This document shows, piece after piece, positions 22,902 through 32,412 of a DNA stretch of 38,678 bases (position 1 is its first letter; each line of letters starts with the position of its first letter). A model generated the notes under the pieces. It saw nothing but the letters and a program-made list of their open reading frames with translations. It ran no database searches and was not told the origin of the DNA. This DNA is from Bacteroidales bacterium (GTDB taxonomy: Bacteria; Bacteroidota; Bacteroidia; Bacteroidales; UBA932), in the NCBI GenBank assembly GCA_022774085.1, contig JALFNZ010000103.1, positions 1 to 38,678 on the forward strand. Reading direction: 5' to 3'. Made by a program: the position numbers and the translations under genes.

Positions 22902-25426
22902 TCCTTTACAAATTCACGAAGTATCTCATCGAGTTCCTCGAAGCTGACGAGGACTTTTCTTGGCTTTGAGCCTTCCTGTGGTCCGACTATACCGGCAGCC
23001 TCAAGCTGGTCCATAACCCTTCCGGCTCTTGCATAGCCCATGCCTAAACGTCTCTGAAGATCTGAAGTTGAGCCTTTTTGTGTGGAAACCACCATTCTTG
23101 CAGCATCTTCAAACATCGAATCGATATTTGACATATCCAGATTTCCTCCGCCAGGTTCTCCGTCCTGAGCTTCAGGTACAGGCAGATAATATGGTGTGTT
23201 GTAGCACTGTTTGAATCCTCTCTGGGATGAAATGAAGTCCGTAATACGGTTGATTTCCTTCATGCTCACCAAGGCGCACTGTACTCGGTCAATATCTACT
23301 CCGGCATAGTAGAGCATATCACCCTTTCCTATGAGGTTTTCAGCTCCGCTTGTGTCGAGGATGGTGTTGGAGTCGATTCTGGAAGTCACCCTGAAGGCGA
23401 TTCGTGTAGGGAAGTTGGCCTTGATAAGACCTGTGATGACGTTCACCGAAGGTCTCTGGGTGGCTATGATGACATGGATGCCCGCTGCCCTTCCCTTCTG
23501 GGCAAGACGTACGATGGATGCTTCTATCTGTTTTGCAGCCTTGCGCGCATCACTTCCGGCTCCACCTGACATTGTAAGGTCGGCGTACTCATCTATGACA
23601 ACTACCAGATATGGCAGGTATTTATGTCCTTCTGTCGGCAGAAGCTTTCTGTCCTTGTACTTTTCATTGTACAGTTTGAGGTCATTGACCCCTGCAAGTT
23701 TGAGCAGGTTGTAGCGCTGGTCCATCTCGATGCAGAGTGAGTTCAGCACCTGGTCCGCCTGCTTCGGTGAATTGATGATGGCTGACTCTGCTTCCTCCTT
23801 TTCGTCTGCCGCAAGAGGAAGGACTGCAAGATAGTGCTTGAGCAAGGACTTATAGGCCGTGAACTCAACCACTTTCGGGTCTATGAAGACGAATTTAAGT
23901 TCTGATGGATGTTTCGAATACAGGAGTGATGATATTATCACATTCAATCCCACAGATTTACCCTGTTTTGTAGCACCCGCGATGAGAAGGTGAGGCGCAT
24001 CAGTGAGGTCAAAGGTCTTGACCTCCTGGGTGATTGTATATCCGAGCGCTACAGGAAGTTCTGCCTTGCTGTTGCGGAAGGCTTCAGAGTTGAGTGTTGC
24101 CTTCAGCGGAACTATGGACGGAGTGCTGTTTGGCACTTCGATGCCGACGCAGTCCGACAATGTCACCACCCTGACACCCTTTGCTCCAAGTGCCATTGCA
24201 ATTTCTCTGTGCAGATTTTCGATTGAAGAGACCTTCACTCCCGGAGCCGGCACCACTTTATAGAGTGTGACTGTCGGTCCCACGACAGCTGTGACTCTCA
24301 CAACCTCGACACGATAGTTCATCAGAGTAGCCCTGATGCGGTTGTTGTTTGTCTCAAGTTCCTGCTGGCTGACCATGTGCTTGCCATTGGAATAGTCGTC
24401 AAGAAGGTCGAGAGATGGGAACTGGTAGCGTTCAAGTTCCTGTCTGTTGTCAATCCTGGGCAAGTCTTCAATCACCTCGGTACTGATATTATCCTTCATT
24501 ATGACTTCCATTGGAACATCGTCCCGGTCTTTGTCATCTATATTTTCAGCCACCGTACCCTTTTCTTTGTCATCAATATTTTCAACCACCGTGCCCTTTG
24601 CTTTGTCATCCTCATTGAGGTTTTCGTCAGTTATAGAGCTATCCTCCGGTTGAACAATTCCAAATGATTCTTCATCATCCAAGTCTATATCCTGAAGGTC
24701 ATCGGCTTGTACAAATGGCTCATCCGCAGGCACATCATCATTCTCTGAAGATGCAGCGACCTCTGCATTTTCCGCCTCCGGTTTGCTTTCGCCAAGGCGT
24801 CCGAACCATTCCGCAAACCTGCGGCTTGCGAATATCAGCCATGCTACTGCCACAACAAGAAGGAAGAGACCTGTTCCCAGCGGTCCTATAAGGTTCTTCA
24901 TCCATGCAATTACTGCACTGGCCGCATCTCCACCAAGTCCTCCTCCGAAAAATGTATCTGCACATACAAGGGATGAAAGGAATGAAAGAATGAGCGAGAG
25001 AATAAATGCGCCACTCAGAGAAAGGATGGACAGCCTGGCAAGAGCGATGTTTTTTTCAGGATAGAAAAGTTTGTATGATATGGCACCGAAAAGAAATATG
25101 ACAGCGAAGCTGCCCAGACCGAAGCACTGCTCGACCAGGAAACGGCTCCATCTGTATCCAAGCTTGCTTCCCGCATTGGCCACATCCACATTCTTATCCA
25201 TCATATCAGGATTGGACAGCAGGCTCTGGTCAGCCGACCAGGTGAAAAGATAAGAGACCACAAATACAAAAGTACATATGGTAAACACGCCCGATGCAAG
25301 AGCGAGGAACTTTAACAGACGGACTTTCTTTTCGGGTGTCATACTATACAAGAAAGAGAAACGTTTGCGCTTCTCTTTCCCGGAATCTTCTGTTTTCTTG
25401 ATTTGCTTTGTCTTTTTTGCAGCCAT
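22898..25426 (-). CDS. ftsK: DNA translocase FtsK/SpoIIIE
   Basis: The protein has 842 residues. The N-terminal 200 residues hold four membrane helices that anchor it at the division septum. A variable acidic linker (about 210-350) contains a short tandem repeat. The RecA-like motor follows, with Walker A GATKQGKSVG, Walker B in YLVVVIDEYADLTM, and AAGIHVIIATQRPSVNVITG. The last 65 residues form the winged-helix gamma domain (SDLQRRLGMGYARAGRVMDQLE) that recognises directional chromosome sequences. It pumps DNA during chromosome segregation. It starts one base after the DUF4290 stop, and its own stop overlaps the LolA-like ATG. Confidence 0.96.
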   Translation of the reverse strand: MAAKKTKQIKKTEDSGKEKRKRFSFLYSMTPEKKVRLLKFLALASGVFTICTFVFVVSYLFTWSADQSLLSNPDMMDKNVDVANAGSKLGYRWSRFLVEQCFGLGSFAVIFLFGAISYKLFYPEKNIALARLSILSLSGAFILSLILSFLSSLVCADTFFGGGLGGDAASAVIAWMKNLIGPLGTGLFLLVVAVAWLIFASRRFAEWFGRLGESKPEAENAEVAASSENDDVPADEPFVQADDLQDIDLDDEESFGIVQPEDSSITDENLNEDDKAKGTVVENIDDKEKGTVAENIDDKDRDDVPMEVIMKDNISTEVIEDLPRIDNRQELERYQFPSLDLLDDYSNGKHMVSQQELETNNNRIRATLMNYRVEVVRVTAVVGPTVTLYKVVPAPGVKVSSIENLHREIAMALGAKGVRVVTLSDCVGIEVPNSTPSIVPLKATLNSEAFRNSKAELPVALGYTITQEVKTFDLTDAPHLLIAGATKQGKSVGLNVIISSLLYSKHPSELKFVFIDPKVVEFTAYKSLLKHYLAVLPLAADEKEEAESAIINSPKQADQVLNSLCIEMDQRYNLLKLAGVNDLKLYNEKYKDRKLLPTEGHKYLPYLVVVIDEYADLTMSGGAGSDARKAAKQIEASIVRLAQKGRAAGIHVIIATQRPSVNVITGLIKANFPTRIAFRVTSRIDSNTILDTSGAENLIGKGDMLYYAGVDIDRVQCALVSMKEINRITDFISSQRGFKQCYNTPYYLPVPEAQDGEPGGGNLDMSNIDSMFEDAARMVVSTQKGSTSDLQRRLGMGYARAGRVMDQLEAAGIVGPQEGSKPRKVLVSFEELDEILREFVKE
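24530..24610. repeat. 36-bp tandem repeat inside the ftsK linker
   Basis: Two copies and part of a third of a 36-bp unit (starts at 24530, 24566 and 24602) encode DDKxKGTVxENI in the FtsK linker. They differ by a few bases. The repeat keeps frame, so copy number can change without breaking the gene. Confidence 0.8.
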
Positions 25427-25427
25427 A

Positions 25428-26102
25428 TCAACCTTTACGCTGTTTCTTCATTCTCATATTGTTTTTCTGCCTCTGGCCCATACCTTTGTTCTTCTGACCC
25501 GGGTTCAGTCCTGGCCTCTGGAAGGAAACCTCCGAGGAAATCTTGCTGAGCTGCAGCCCCTCAGGTACCTTGATACGGTAGTCGGAAAGTTTCTCGATAT
25601 CCTGGAATATGGTCTGGTCTGCCACACTGTCCTTGTTCCATATAAGATATTGCTGTCTCATATAAATCGCAAGCGAACGAATCATGGCCGTCTTGACTTC
25701 CCCGTCCTTATGGTCGGCAATCAGGTCTATGATGCTTTCGATATTCCTTCCATAATGAGTCGCCTTGATTGGTTTATTTTTGATGGGAACCACTTCAGGG
25801 CGTTCATAAAAATGCTCTTCGGTCGGTTTCGGATATGGTGAGTCGATGTCCAGAGTAAAATGCGAAATTATGTGGAGATGGTCCCAAAGTTTCTGTTCGT
25901 AGTTTTCCTGAAGATAGACCTGAGGATTGAGTATCTCCATTACCTTGACAATCGCCCTTGCCTGCTCATTCCTTTTCTGCCTGTCCTCAATGGTATTGAG
26001 ATAATCAACCATTTTCTGCACGTTTCTTCCGTACTCCGGCATCCACAATTTATCTCTTTCTGTATTGTACAGAAGTTTGCAAGTATCAATATTGTTTTCC
26101 AT
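25428..26102 (-). CDS. DUF4290 family protein
   Basis: The product has 224 residues, with no signal peptide or membrane helix. It starts MENNIDTCKLLYNTERDKLWMPEYGRN and has VKVMEILNPQ and HIISHFTLDIDSPYP, the pattern of DUF4290, a Bacteroidetes-specific family. Function is unknown. The C-terminal 40 residues are very basic and rich in Gln, Asn and Lys (QKNKGMGQRQKNNMRMKKQR), suggesting nucleic-acid contact. It is first in an operon with ftsK, whose ATG comes one base after its stop. Cell-cycle involvement is an inference from that arrangement. Confidence 0.85.
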   Translation of the reverse strand: MENNIDTCKLLYNTERDKLWMPEYGRNVQKMVDYLNTIEDRQKRNEQARAIVKVMEILNPQVYLQENYEQKLWDHLHIISHFTLDIDSPYPKPTEEHFYERPEVVPIKNKPIKATHYGRNIESIIDLIADHKDGEVKTAMIRSLAIYMRQQYLIWNKDSVADQTIFQDIEKLSDYRIKVPEGLQLSKISSEVSFQRPGLNPGQKNKGMGQRQKNNMRMKKQRKG

Positions 26103-26143
26103 ATAAATCTGATGTCCGCCAGAACAATCCGGCGCGTTTGGTG

Positions 26144-26151
26144 CAAAGATA
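26144..26151 (-). promoter_or_regulatory. -7 element of the DUF4290-ftsK-lolA operon
   Basis: TATCTTTG followed by CACC on the minus strand matches TAnnTTTG and lies 41 nt before the ATG at 26102. Confidence 0.7.
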
Positions 26152-26179
26152 ACAAAATGGTATCAATCATCGAAAAATA

Positions 26180-29100
26180 TCAGAGGATTTTTTCAACGGT
26201 GATGCGTTCCCCGCCTGCGAGATACCACAGCACGGCCTCCACCTCCCCATATCCCATTCTGTGCCAAAGGCCTGCATACCTTCCAAGCTGCTCCACATAT
26301 TTCTTTTCATGGGCACCGGTCTTGTAATCAATTATCGTTATCTTGTTTCCGTCCCGTATAACCCTGTCAGGCCTGTATATCTGACCGTCAACATCCACAA
26401 GGGAGGTTTCGTTCAACACCTTTCTGCCATCCTTCGGGAACCATCCATATTCCTGAGCTTCCGATATCCTTTGCGACAGCAAATCAAGCACCTCGGCGGC
26501 TTCAGCGGAAGTAATGTCACCATCTGCGACAGCCTGACGGACGGATGGTTCCAAATCTTCAGGAACGACAACTCTGGACAGGATGTCATGCAGGACAATG
26601 CCCCGGACACGGCCCGATGCTGATATCCCCGCACCATCATCACCTGCAAAGAAATCTACCGAATCCGCGGAAAATTTCAGTCTTCCCCTCTCCCGGACAT
26701 CTACCTCGGCACCGTCCCCGGCATTCATGTCTGAAGGATCCGGATTTAGCGGGAATGATGGGATTTCACCATAAGATGAGATTGGGAAGGCCGCCAAGCT
26801 GTCTTTTGATTTACGGAATGTCCTGAAATCCACCATATTGCCATAGTCATACCTTTCAGATCCCTCATCATTTACGTTCTTGATGACAGGCAGCACGGAC
26901 GAAGAGGATGCAAACCACCATAGCATCTGGGAGAAATCCTTGAACTGCGTCAAATCATTGACCTGCACTGCCTTGACACATTTTGCCGGCGGAGTCTTGG
27001 CAATGATGTGCATGCCGAGGACGGCCCTTGTCATCGCAACATACAGAATGTTTATATTGTCCACCATCTGCAGGAAAGATTCCCTTCTGTAGGATTCATT
27101 AAACAAAGTCGATTCGCTGCCCTGAGAAAGACTGACATAATATACACCTTCGGCAATTCCCTCAAACGGAGTGCCGGAGAGATTTGGAGAGCACCAGTAA
27201 TTACTTGATTTATAGAATGATATATTTTCAGTAAAAGGCAGGATAACATAGTTGAAATCCAAACCTTTGGACTTGTGTACGGTCATCACCCTGACTGAAT
27301 TGCCGGATGAAGGTGAAGAAATCGAAGGGTCTTCACCAGCAAATTGCTTGAGGAAACCCCTGAGATTGTTGCCTTCTGAAGCCACATAGTCCTGGATGAA
27401 GTCAAAAAATGACTGAATGTGCAGGGCTTCCCCCCTCCAGGCCTGCTCCGGGTCACTCTTCTGCAGGCTTCTGAGCAGACTTTCTGCAAGGTCTTCCAAA
27501 GTGGTCCAGGTCGAAGGCAGGGCCACATTCAATGAAGTTGCAAGGTAGCCGTTCACGGTGTCGGCAGGATTGTCCACAAGCGACATCAGCGACGAGAGCC
27601 TCCTGACGGTCAGGGAACTCTTCACCCTCAGGGAGTCATCGGTCAGAACAGGGATTCCATTCTCTATCAAATAATTGGAAACTCTCTCACCCGAAGAATT
27701 GCTGCGCACCAGCACTGCAATGTCGGAGTATTCTGCGCCATGCTCCAATGCCTGCCTTACGCTCTGCAGCACAGCATCAAGTTCCTTGTCCTTGTCGCAG
27801 AAGGTCAGGCTCACCAAGCCTTCATCACTGCTTTTTCGAATTTGCTGCGACACATCCGCATAGATTCCATCAATACTTGCTCCATTGTAAGCATATTGAC
27901 TGCCAAGCAATTGTGCAGCTTCAGCAAAGAAGGAATTGTTGAATCTCACGATATTCCCCAGGCTTCGCCAATTGGAATCCAAAGGATTGAGGCTATGAAG
28001 AGGAAACTCCTCGGGCACGATTTTGTCGAGCAGGTTCCAGTCAGACCCCCTCCATCGGTAAATGCTCTGTTTCACGTCACCCACTATCAGATTCTCCCCT
28101 CCCCTGGAATCACTCTCGGAAAGCAGCGGCTTGAAATTCTGCCATTGTACCATAGAGGTATCCTGAAACTCGTCAAGCAGGAAATGGTCGTAACGGACTC
28201 CGGTCTTTTCGTATATGAAAGGGGCATCCGAGCCGTCAATGATATCACGCAGAAGGGTGTTCGAGTCGTCGATGCTCAAGACATTTTTCTCTTTCAGAAT
28301 CTGATTGAAGGCTTCGCTCAGCTCTCCGGCAAGACCCAGTCCATAGATTTGTCCGTCAAGGATAAGTGCAGTATTGTAGATTTTGAACCTTGTACCGAAA
28401 AGCCCGAGAAATTCTTCCATCGGGGCATCAAGTCCTCCTGCAAGTTTGTCAAGCAGGCCGCGTCTTGCCTTTGCAAACCATGATTCAGGATTGGAGGCAT
28501 TTTTCACAAAGGAGTCCGTGAGCATCGGAACCGTCTGATTGTCTTCAAGTTGTGCATAGATATGGAAGGCATTCATGAAATGTCTGTTACTGTCTGCTGG
28601 ATCCACTCCGGAACTTGCAAGAAAGTCCAGGGCCCTTTGTGCCGCCTGCCTTACATCCCGAACATAAGTCGCGATGATTTCCCGGCAACATTTGCGTATC
28701 TTCATCAGGTTCTCCGTCTTGCAGAACCGGTTCTCGTCCACGCCTGAAATCTGAAGAGCTTCCTGTCGCTGGGTGGATTTGAGCCGGAGTGCCATAGAAA
28801 GCAGGTTGGCATCAAGGCTGTATCTCTCTCCCCTTTCTATCTGTTCCAGTACATTGGCGGTAAGCCAGTCAAGGAGGTTAGAATCATCCTCCGTCAGCGA
28901 GTCGAGTACTCTGTCCACGCTCTCGGACACAAGCGAGTCCTTGTCAAGTTCGACCTGATAGGAGGCGAACTGGCCTATTTCCTTGGAAAATGCCCTGAGG
29001 GTCTGCTGGAAGAATTTGTCTATGGTGCTGACAGAGAATGCACTGTAATCGTGCAGAATGTCATGGAGCACTGTCCTTGCCTTAAGGCTCATGCTCTCAT

Positions 29101-29344
29101 CGTCCGGGAAAACGGACGGAATGAACTCCAGTCTGTACGGGGAATCCTCAGGAGATGTGGCAAGATGGTGCAGTTCCATCAAGATTCTGGCTTTCATCTC
29201 GTCAGTGGCCTTATTCGTGAAGGTCACAGCCAGAATGCGTCTGTAAGTGTAGCGGTCCCGGTTGCAAAGGAGCAGTCTTATGTATTTGAGTACCAGGCTG
29301 TAAGTCTTGCCCGATCCTGCCGAAGCAGTCATTATTTCCAGCAT
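26180..29344 (-). CDS. AddA-type UvrD helicase with RecB-like nuclease
   Basis: The product has 1054 residues. The UvrD-family helicase starts with Walker A ASAGSGKTYSLVLKYIRLLL near the N terminus, then VTFTNKATDEMKARIL, Walker B FLLDEFQDTSMVQWQNF, GDVKQSIYRWRGSD, MTVHKSKGLDFNYVILPF and ILYVAMTRAVLGMHI. The C-terminal PD-(D/E)XK nuclease has IVLHDILSRVV, YRPDRVIRDG and IIDYKTGAHEKKYVEQL. Together these fit AddA, the motor-nuclease that processes double-strand breaks for RecA with AddB. It starts 30 nt after the AddB-like gene. The exact AddA name is inferred from domains and partner. Confidence 0.92.
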   Translation of the reverse strand: MLEIMTASAGSGKTYSLVLKYIRLLLCNRDRYTYRRILAVTFTNKATDEMKARILMELHHLATSPEDSPYRLEFIPSVFPDDESMSLKARTVLHDILHDYSAFSVSTIDKFFQQTLRAFSKEIGQFASYQVELDKDSLVSESVDRVLDSLTEDDSNLLDWLTANVLEQIERGERYSLDANLLSMALRLKSTQRQEALQISGVDENRFCKTENLMKIRKCCREIIATYVRDVRQAAQRALDFLASSGVDPADSNRHFMNAFHIYAQLEDNQTVPMLTDSFVKNASNPESWFAKARRGLLDKLAGGLDAPMEEFLGLFGTRFKIYNTALILDGQIYGLGLAGELSEAFNQILKEKNVLSIDDSNTLLRDIIDGSDAPFIYEKTGVRYDHFLLDEFQDTSMVQWQNFKPLLSESDSRGGENLIVGDVKQSIYRWRGSDWNLLDKIVPEEFPLHSLNPLDSNWRSLGNIVRFNNSFFAEAAQLLGSQYAYNGASIDGIYADVSQQIRKSSDEGLVSLTFCDKDKELDAVLQSVRQALEHGAEYSDIAVLVRSNSSGERVSNYLIENGIPVLTDDSLRVKSSLTVRRLSSLMSLVDNPADTVNGYLATSLNVALPSTWTTLEDLAESLLRSLQKSDPEQAWRGEALHIQSFFDFIQDYVASEGNNLRGFLKQFAGEDPSISSPSSGNSVRVMTVHKSKGLDFNYVILPFTENISFYKSSNYWCSPNLSGTPFEGIAEGVYYVSLSQGSESTLFNESYRRESFLQMVDNINILYVAMTRAVLGMHIIAKTPPAKCVKAVQVNDLTQFKDFSQMLWWFASSSSVLPVIKNVNDEGSERYDYGNMVDFRTFRKSKDSLAAFPISSYGEIPSFPLNPDPSDMNAGDGAEVDVRERGRLKFSADSVDFFAGDDGAGISASGRVRGIVLHDILSRVVVPEDLEPSVRQAVADGDITSAEAAEVLDLLSQRISEAQEYGWFPKDGRKVLNETSLVDVDGQIYRPDRVIRDGNKITIIDYKTGAHEKKYVEQLGRYAGLWHRMGYGEVEAVLWYLAGGERITVEKIL

Positions 29345-29374
29345 AGCTTTTCAGAATTGGAAAGGTTATGGGCC

Positions 29375-32287
29375 TCAGCGGCCGCAGATATTCTTGAAAT
29401 TACAGTAAGAGCATATTTCCTCGTTGGAAGTCCTTGTGAACGGTATGGCTATGTCCTTCATCCGGTCCAGCATCGATGCCATGTGCCCGGTCATACTGTC
29501 GTTAAAGACCTTATTGCATGACACGCTGACAGGAGCTTCCCTGAACAGTTTTGCAGTGGAATATATGCAGTTAAGCAGAGTTTTGCCCTTTACTTGAGGA
29601 AGATTGCTGCAAAGCATGTCGTAAATGTAGAATTGGAGGGCAATCTTCGGTCTGTCCTTGATATCAGGGGTGAAAATCTCTTCTGCAATGGCCTGTGCAT
29701 TGTCGTCAGTTATATTATAGTCATGGTCGAGGACCTTGCCGGTCTTATAGTCCACAATCCTGACGGTACCCTCACGGAAGCTGTCCAGCCTGTCAATGAA
29801 GCCATTGAATCTCTGACCGTGCAATTCTCCGTCCACTTCAACTTCTCTTCCGAGGATATCAAAAGCCTCTGCTCCTTCATTCAGAAGTATTTCAAGGTCC
29901 CTTTTCAGAGTCTGACGAACATACCTGACTATCACATCCGCCACAACGATATTTCTTCCGGATATGTCCATGGCATTGATCTGCCTCATTATCAAAGCCT
30001 TGACTTTGCTCCTGATATCATCTTCACGCCCGAGCCATTCCTTTATATACTGCCGGCTCACGGACGGCATGTAAGGAAGGTCCCGGTTTTCACCTTTGTC
30101 GTCAAACTCGAATTCGGGTGACATTGCTTCCGGGAACGAATAGATTGAGCGCATGACCTCATGATAGACCGTACCGAACATTCCCATGTCAAGGGATTCT
30201 GCCACTTCATCTTCCATCTTCAGATGCCTGACCGACGAATAGTAGAACTTTGCCGGACAACTGAGGTAGTTCTGGACGGCTGTAGCCGAGAGCTTGAGAC
30301 GGCTGATTTGCTTGATGTCTTCCTCCGTCTTTGCTATGTCCTTCACCTGCATCACTGACATAGAGTCGAATTTAACCACATATCTTTCGACAGGAAGGTT
30401 GAAATGGTACTCCAGCTGTTTTATATATCGGCTCTCTTCACCTGATTTGAGGCCTTCCGTCCTGGAGTCAACCAGCATCCAAACGTTTTCAGCCCTGGAA
30501 ATCATTCTGTAGAAATAATAGGCCCAGACGGCATCCTGGTATTCATAAGTCGGCAGTCCGAATCCTTTTCTGAGCTCCGGCGGGATGAATGATGAGCTTA
30601 CACTCCTGCGCGGGAAGATGCCTTCGCCACAGGACATGATGATGATGTTGGGAAAGTCCAGTGCTCTTGTTTCCAATGGTCCCATAATCTGCATTCCCTT
30701 CAGCGGCTCACCACGGAAATGCACTGACACTGAACTGAACAGCTGATTCAGTAGTCTGACATAGGTCATCGGCATGACTGCGAGGGAGATGTCCTGCAAG
30801 ATGTTCACGCATTTATAATAATGGCTTGCAAATTCCAGTTCGAGGGCAGAATCCGGATTTGAGGCCATTTTCCTTCCGAACATGCTTATGACATTTTTCT
30901 GATATTCGGCAAATGCGTGAATCTGGTCCCGGGAGGTTGATTTCTGGTCCTGGATGACAGGCGTGAAAATCGTACTCAGAAGCTGCGAAGATGCAAAATC
31001 TTCCTGTGCAATGTAATATTTGGCCCCTTTCTTTATTTCGGTTACAAGGTTTTTGATTTCTTCGTCCTTGTCCGTGGCCATCTTGAAAATGGATGTGGAA
31101 AAGAGATCCCATACCTGCTTGTGGTAGAAATACCATTTCCCTGCCTTCTTTGTCGCATGGAGCTGGATGGAGTTGATGCAGGACATGAGGCAGAAAAATT
31201 CCCCTGAAGTTGCGGGGAGTCCCATTGTGACATTGATGTCCCTGATTTGAGGCGGGATGGAGTTGAGTACCGGAGTGAGCATGTTCTCATCCGGAAGGAT
31301 GATGGCCGTTTCTTCGGGGTCGATGTCTTTGAGAATATCTGGCAGTCTTTTGGCCTGTCCGAATGATGAAGGGACGCTGACCACCCTTACCTTCGGCGTG
31401 GAAAGTCCATTTTTGTCCCAATTTCCCGCCTGTGGAAATTCCCGGACATTGTCGGACATGAAAAAGGAGGAACGGTTCTGTGAATTCCGGATCATTTCTC
31501 CCGACCAGTCCCAGCAGAACTCAGCCATGGACGCATCCCTGAGTTTTCTCAACAGCACTTTTTCACATTCATTCAAAGCATTCAGACCGATGAAAACGAA
31601 AACTGTCCCTTCGGGAAACATTCCTTCGAATACATCTGCGGCAGATTGCCTGCCGAGTTTGTCCGCAAGACTCCTATAGACCATTCCCTCATAGGCCATC
31701 CCCTTGTCTTTAAGGGATTTATTATAATTCTTATATAATGGATACAGGATGTTCCATATCTGAAGGAACCGGGCCTTGACATCCGGATTGTCGCTTCCTA
31801 TGTCAACGGTCAGTTTGCCCGAGGCATCGTTGAAATGGCTCAGAAAACTTTCCAGAGCCTTCCTCTGCGTCGGGGTCAGGTAGGAATATGTATCCTGAAT
31901 CTTTTTGAAGTCGGCAACATTGGCGAAGAGCTGTGCAGGGTCCGCAAGGTATTTGTCAACATCGTTGAAATCTCCAAGGATGACGTCACCCCAGAAAATG
32001 AATTCGTCGAGTGGTTCAGCCTTGGGATTGAGTGCGCTGTAACATGAGTACAGTTCTGTAAGAAGCCGCACTCTGTCTGATGCAGGACAGGCTGCGGCCT
32101 TTGCGAAGAAATCGTTGATCGTAAACATGCCGGGCATCACGTAAGGTGCACTGGATGGCACCTCGCAGAGGTATTTCCTGAAAAACACCATCGACCTCCT
32201 ATTCGGGAATATAAAGCATTTCCTTTCAATGTCCCCCTGCGCGCAATAATGCTCCGCTACCTGCCTGAGAAACGGTACGTTATTCAT
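29375..32287 (-). CDS. AddB-type nuclease (inactive-helicase-like, Fe-S)
   Basis: The product has 970 residues from the chosen start MNNVPFLRQVAEHYC at 32287; the ORF-track start at 32311 overlaps the promoter element. It begins as an AddB-like degenerate helicase (ERKCFIFPNRRSMVFFRKYL). At the C terminus it has a PD-(D/E)XK nuclease: LSATAVQNYLSCPAKFYYSS, GFIDRLDSFREGTVRIVDYKTG and the cysteine cluster ICSYCNFKNICGR. The four cysteines in LSCPAKF plus CxxCxxxxxC match the AddB iron-sulfur site. It should form the AddAB complex with the next gene, loading RecA at breaks. It has its own TATATTTG promoter. Confidence 0.92.
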   Translation of the reverse strand: MNNVPFLRQVAEHYCAQGDIERKCFIFPNRRSMVFFRKYLCEVPSSAPYVMPGMFTINDFFAKAAACPASDRVRLLTELYSCYSALNPKAEPLDEFIFWGDVILGDFNDVDKYLADPAQLFANVADFKKIQDTYSYLTPTQRKALESFLSHFNDASGKLTVDIGSDNPDVKARFLQIWNILYPLYKNYNKSLKDKGMAYEGMVYRSLADKLGRQSAADVFEGMFPEGTVFVFIGLNALNECEKVLLRKLRDASMAEFCWDWSGEMIRNSQNRSSFFMSDNVREFPQAGNWDKNGLSTPKVRVVSVPSSFGQAKRLPDILKDIDPEETAIILPDENMLTPVLNSIPPQIRDINVTMGLPATSGEFFCLMSCINSIQLHATKKAGKWYFYHKQVWDLFSTSIFKMATDKDEEIKNLVTEIKKGAKYYIAQEDFASSQLLSTIFTPVIQDQKSTSRDQIHAFAEYQKNVISMFGRKMASNPDSALELEFASHYYKCVNILQDISLAVMPMTYVRLLNQLFSSVSVHFRGEPLKGMQIMGPLETRALDFPNIIIMSCGEGIFPRRSVSSSFIPPELRKGFGLPTYEYQDAVWAYYFYRMISRAENVWMLVDSRTEGLKSGEESRYIKQLEYHFNLPVERYVVKFDSMSVMQVKDIAKTEEDIKQISRLKLSATAVQNYLSCPAKFYYSSVRHLKMEDEVAESLDMGMFGTVYHEVMRSIYSFPEAMSPEFEFDDKGENRDLPYMPSVSRQYIKEWLGREDDIRSKVKALIMRQINAMDISGRNIVVADVIVRYVRQTLKRDLEILLNEGAEAFDILGREVEVDGELHGQRFNGFIDRLDSFREGTVRIVDYKTGKVLDHDYNITDDNAQAIAEEIFTPDIKDRPKIALQFYIYDMLCSNLPQVKGKTLLNCIYSTAKLFREAPVSVSCNKVFNDSMTGHMASMLDRMKDIAIPFTRTSNEEICSYCNFKNICGR

Positions 32288-32308
32288 AAACCATTCAATT
32301 TTCCACCT

Positions 32309-32316
32309 CAAATATA
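32309..32316 (-). promoter_or_regulatory. -7 element of the addB-addA operon
   Basis: TATATTTG on the minus strand matches TAnnTTTG, about 22 nt before the ATG at 32287. It overlaps the ORF-track start codon at 32311 and thus decides the start. Confidence 0.65.
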
Positions 32317-32412
32317 TGCGATTAAATGGTGAAAAACAAAAGGTCAGATGATGCCGATGGACATTTCCTTGAGCTTCGCCCTTACGTTGTCGGGAATTTT
32401 GTCATCGCATAT

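Noticed and set aside
24530-24610. Short direct repeats considered as a CRISPR array
   Set aside because: They are 36-bp contiguous tandem copies in a coding frame, without spacers or cas genes.
27740-28483. 247-residue plus-strand ORF inside the AddA-like gene
   Set aside because: Antisense shadow of a clearly recognisable helicase; no domain pattern of its own.
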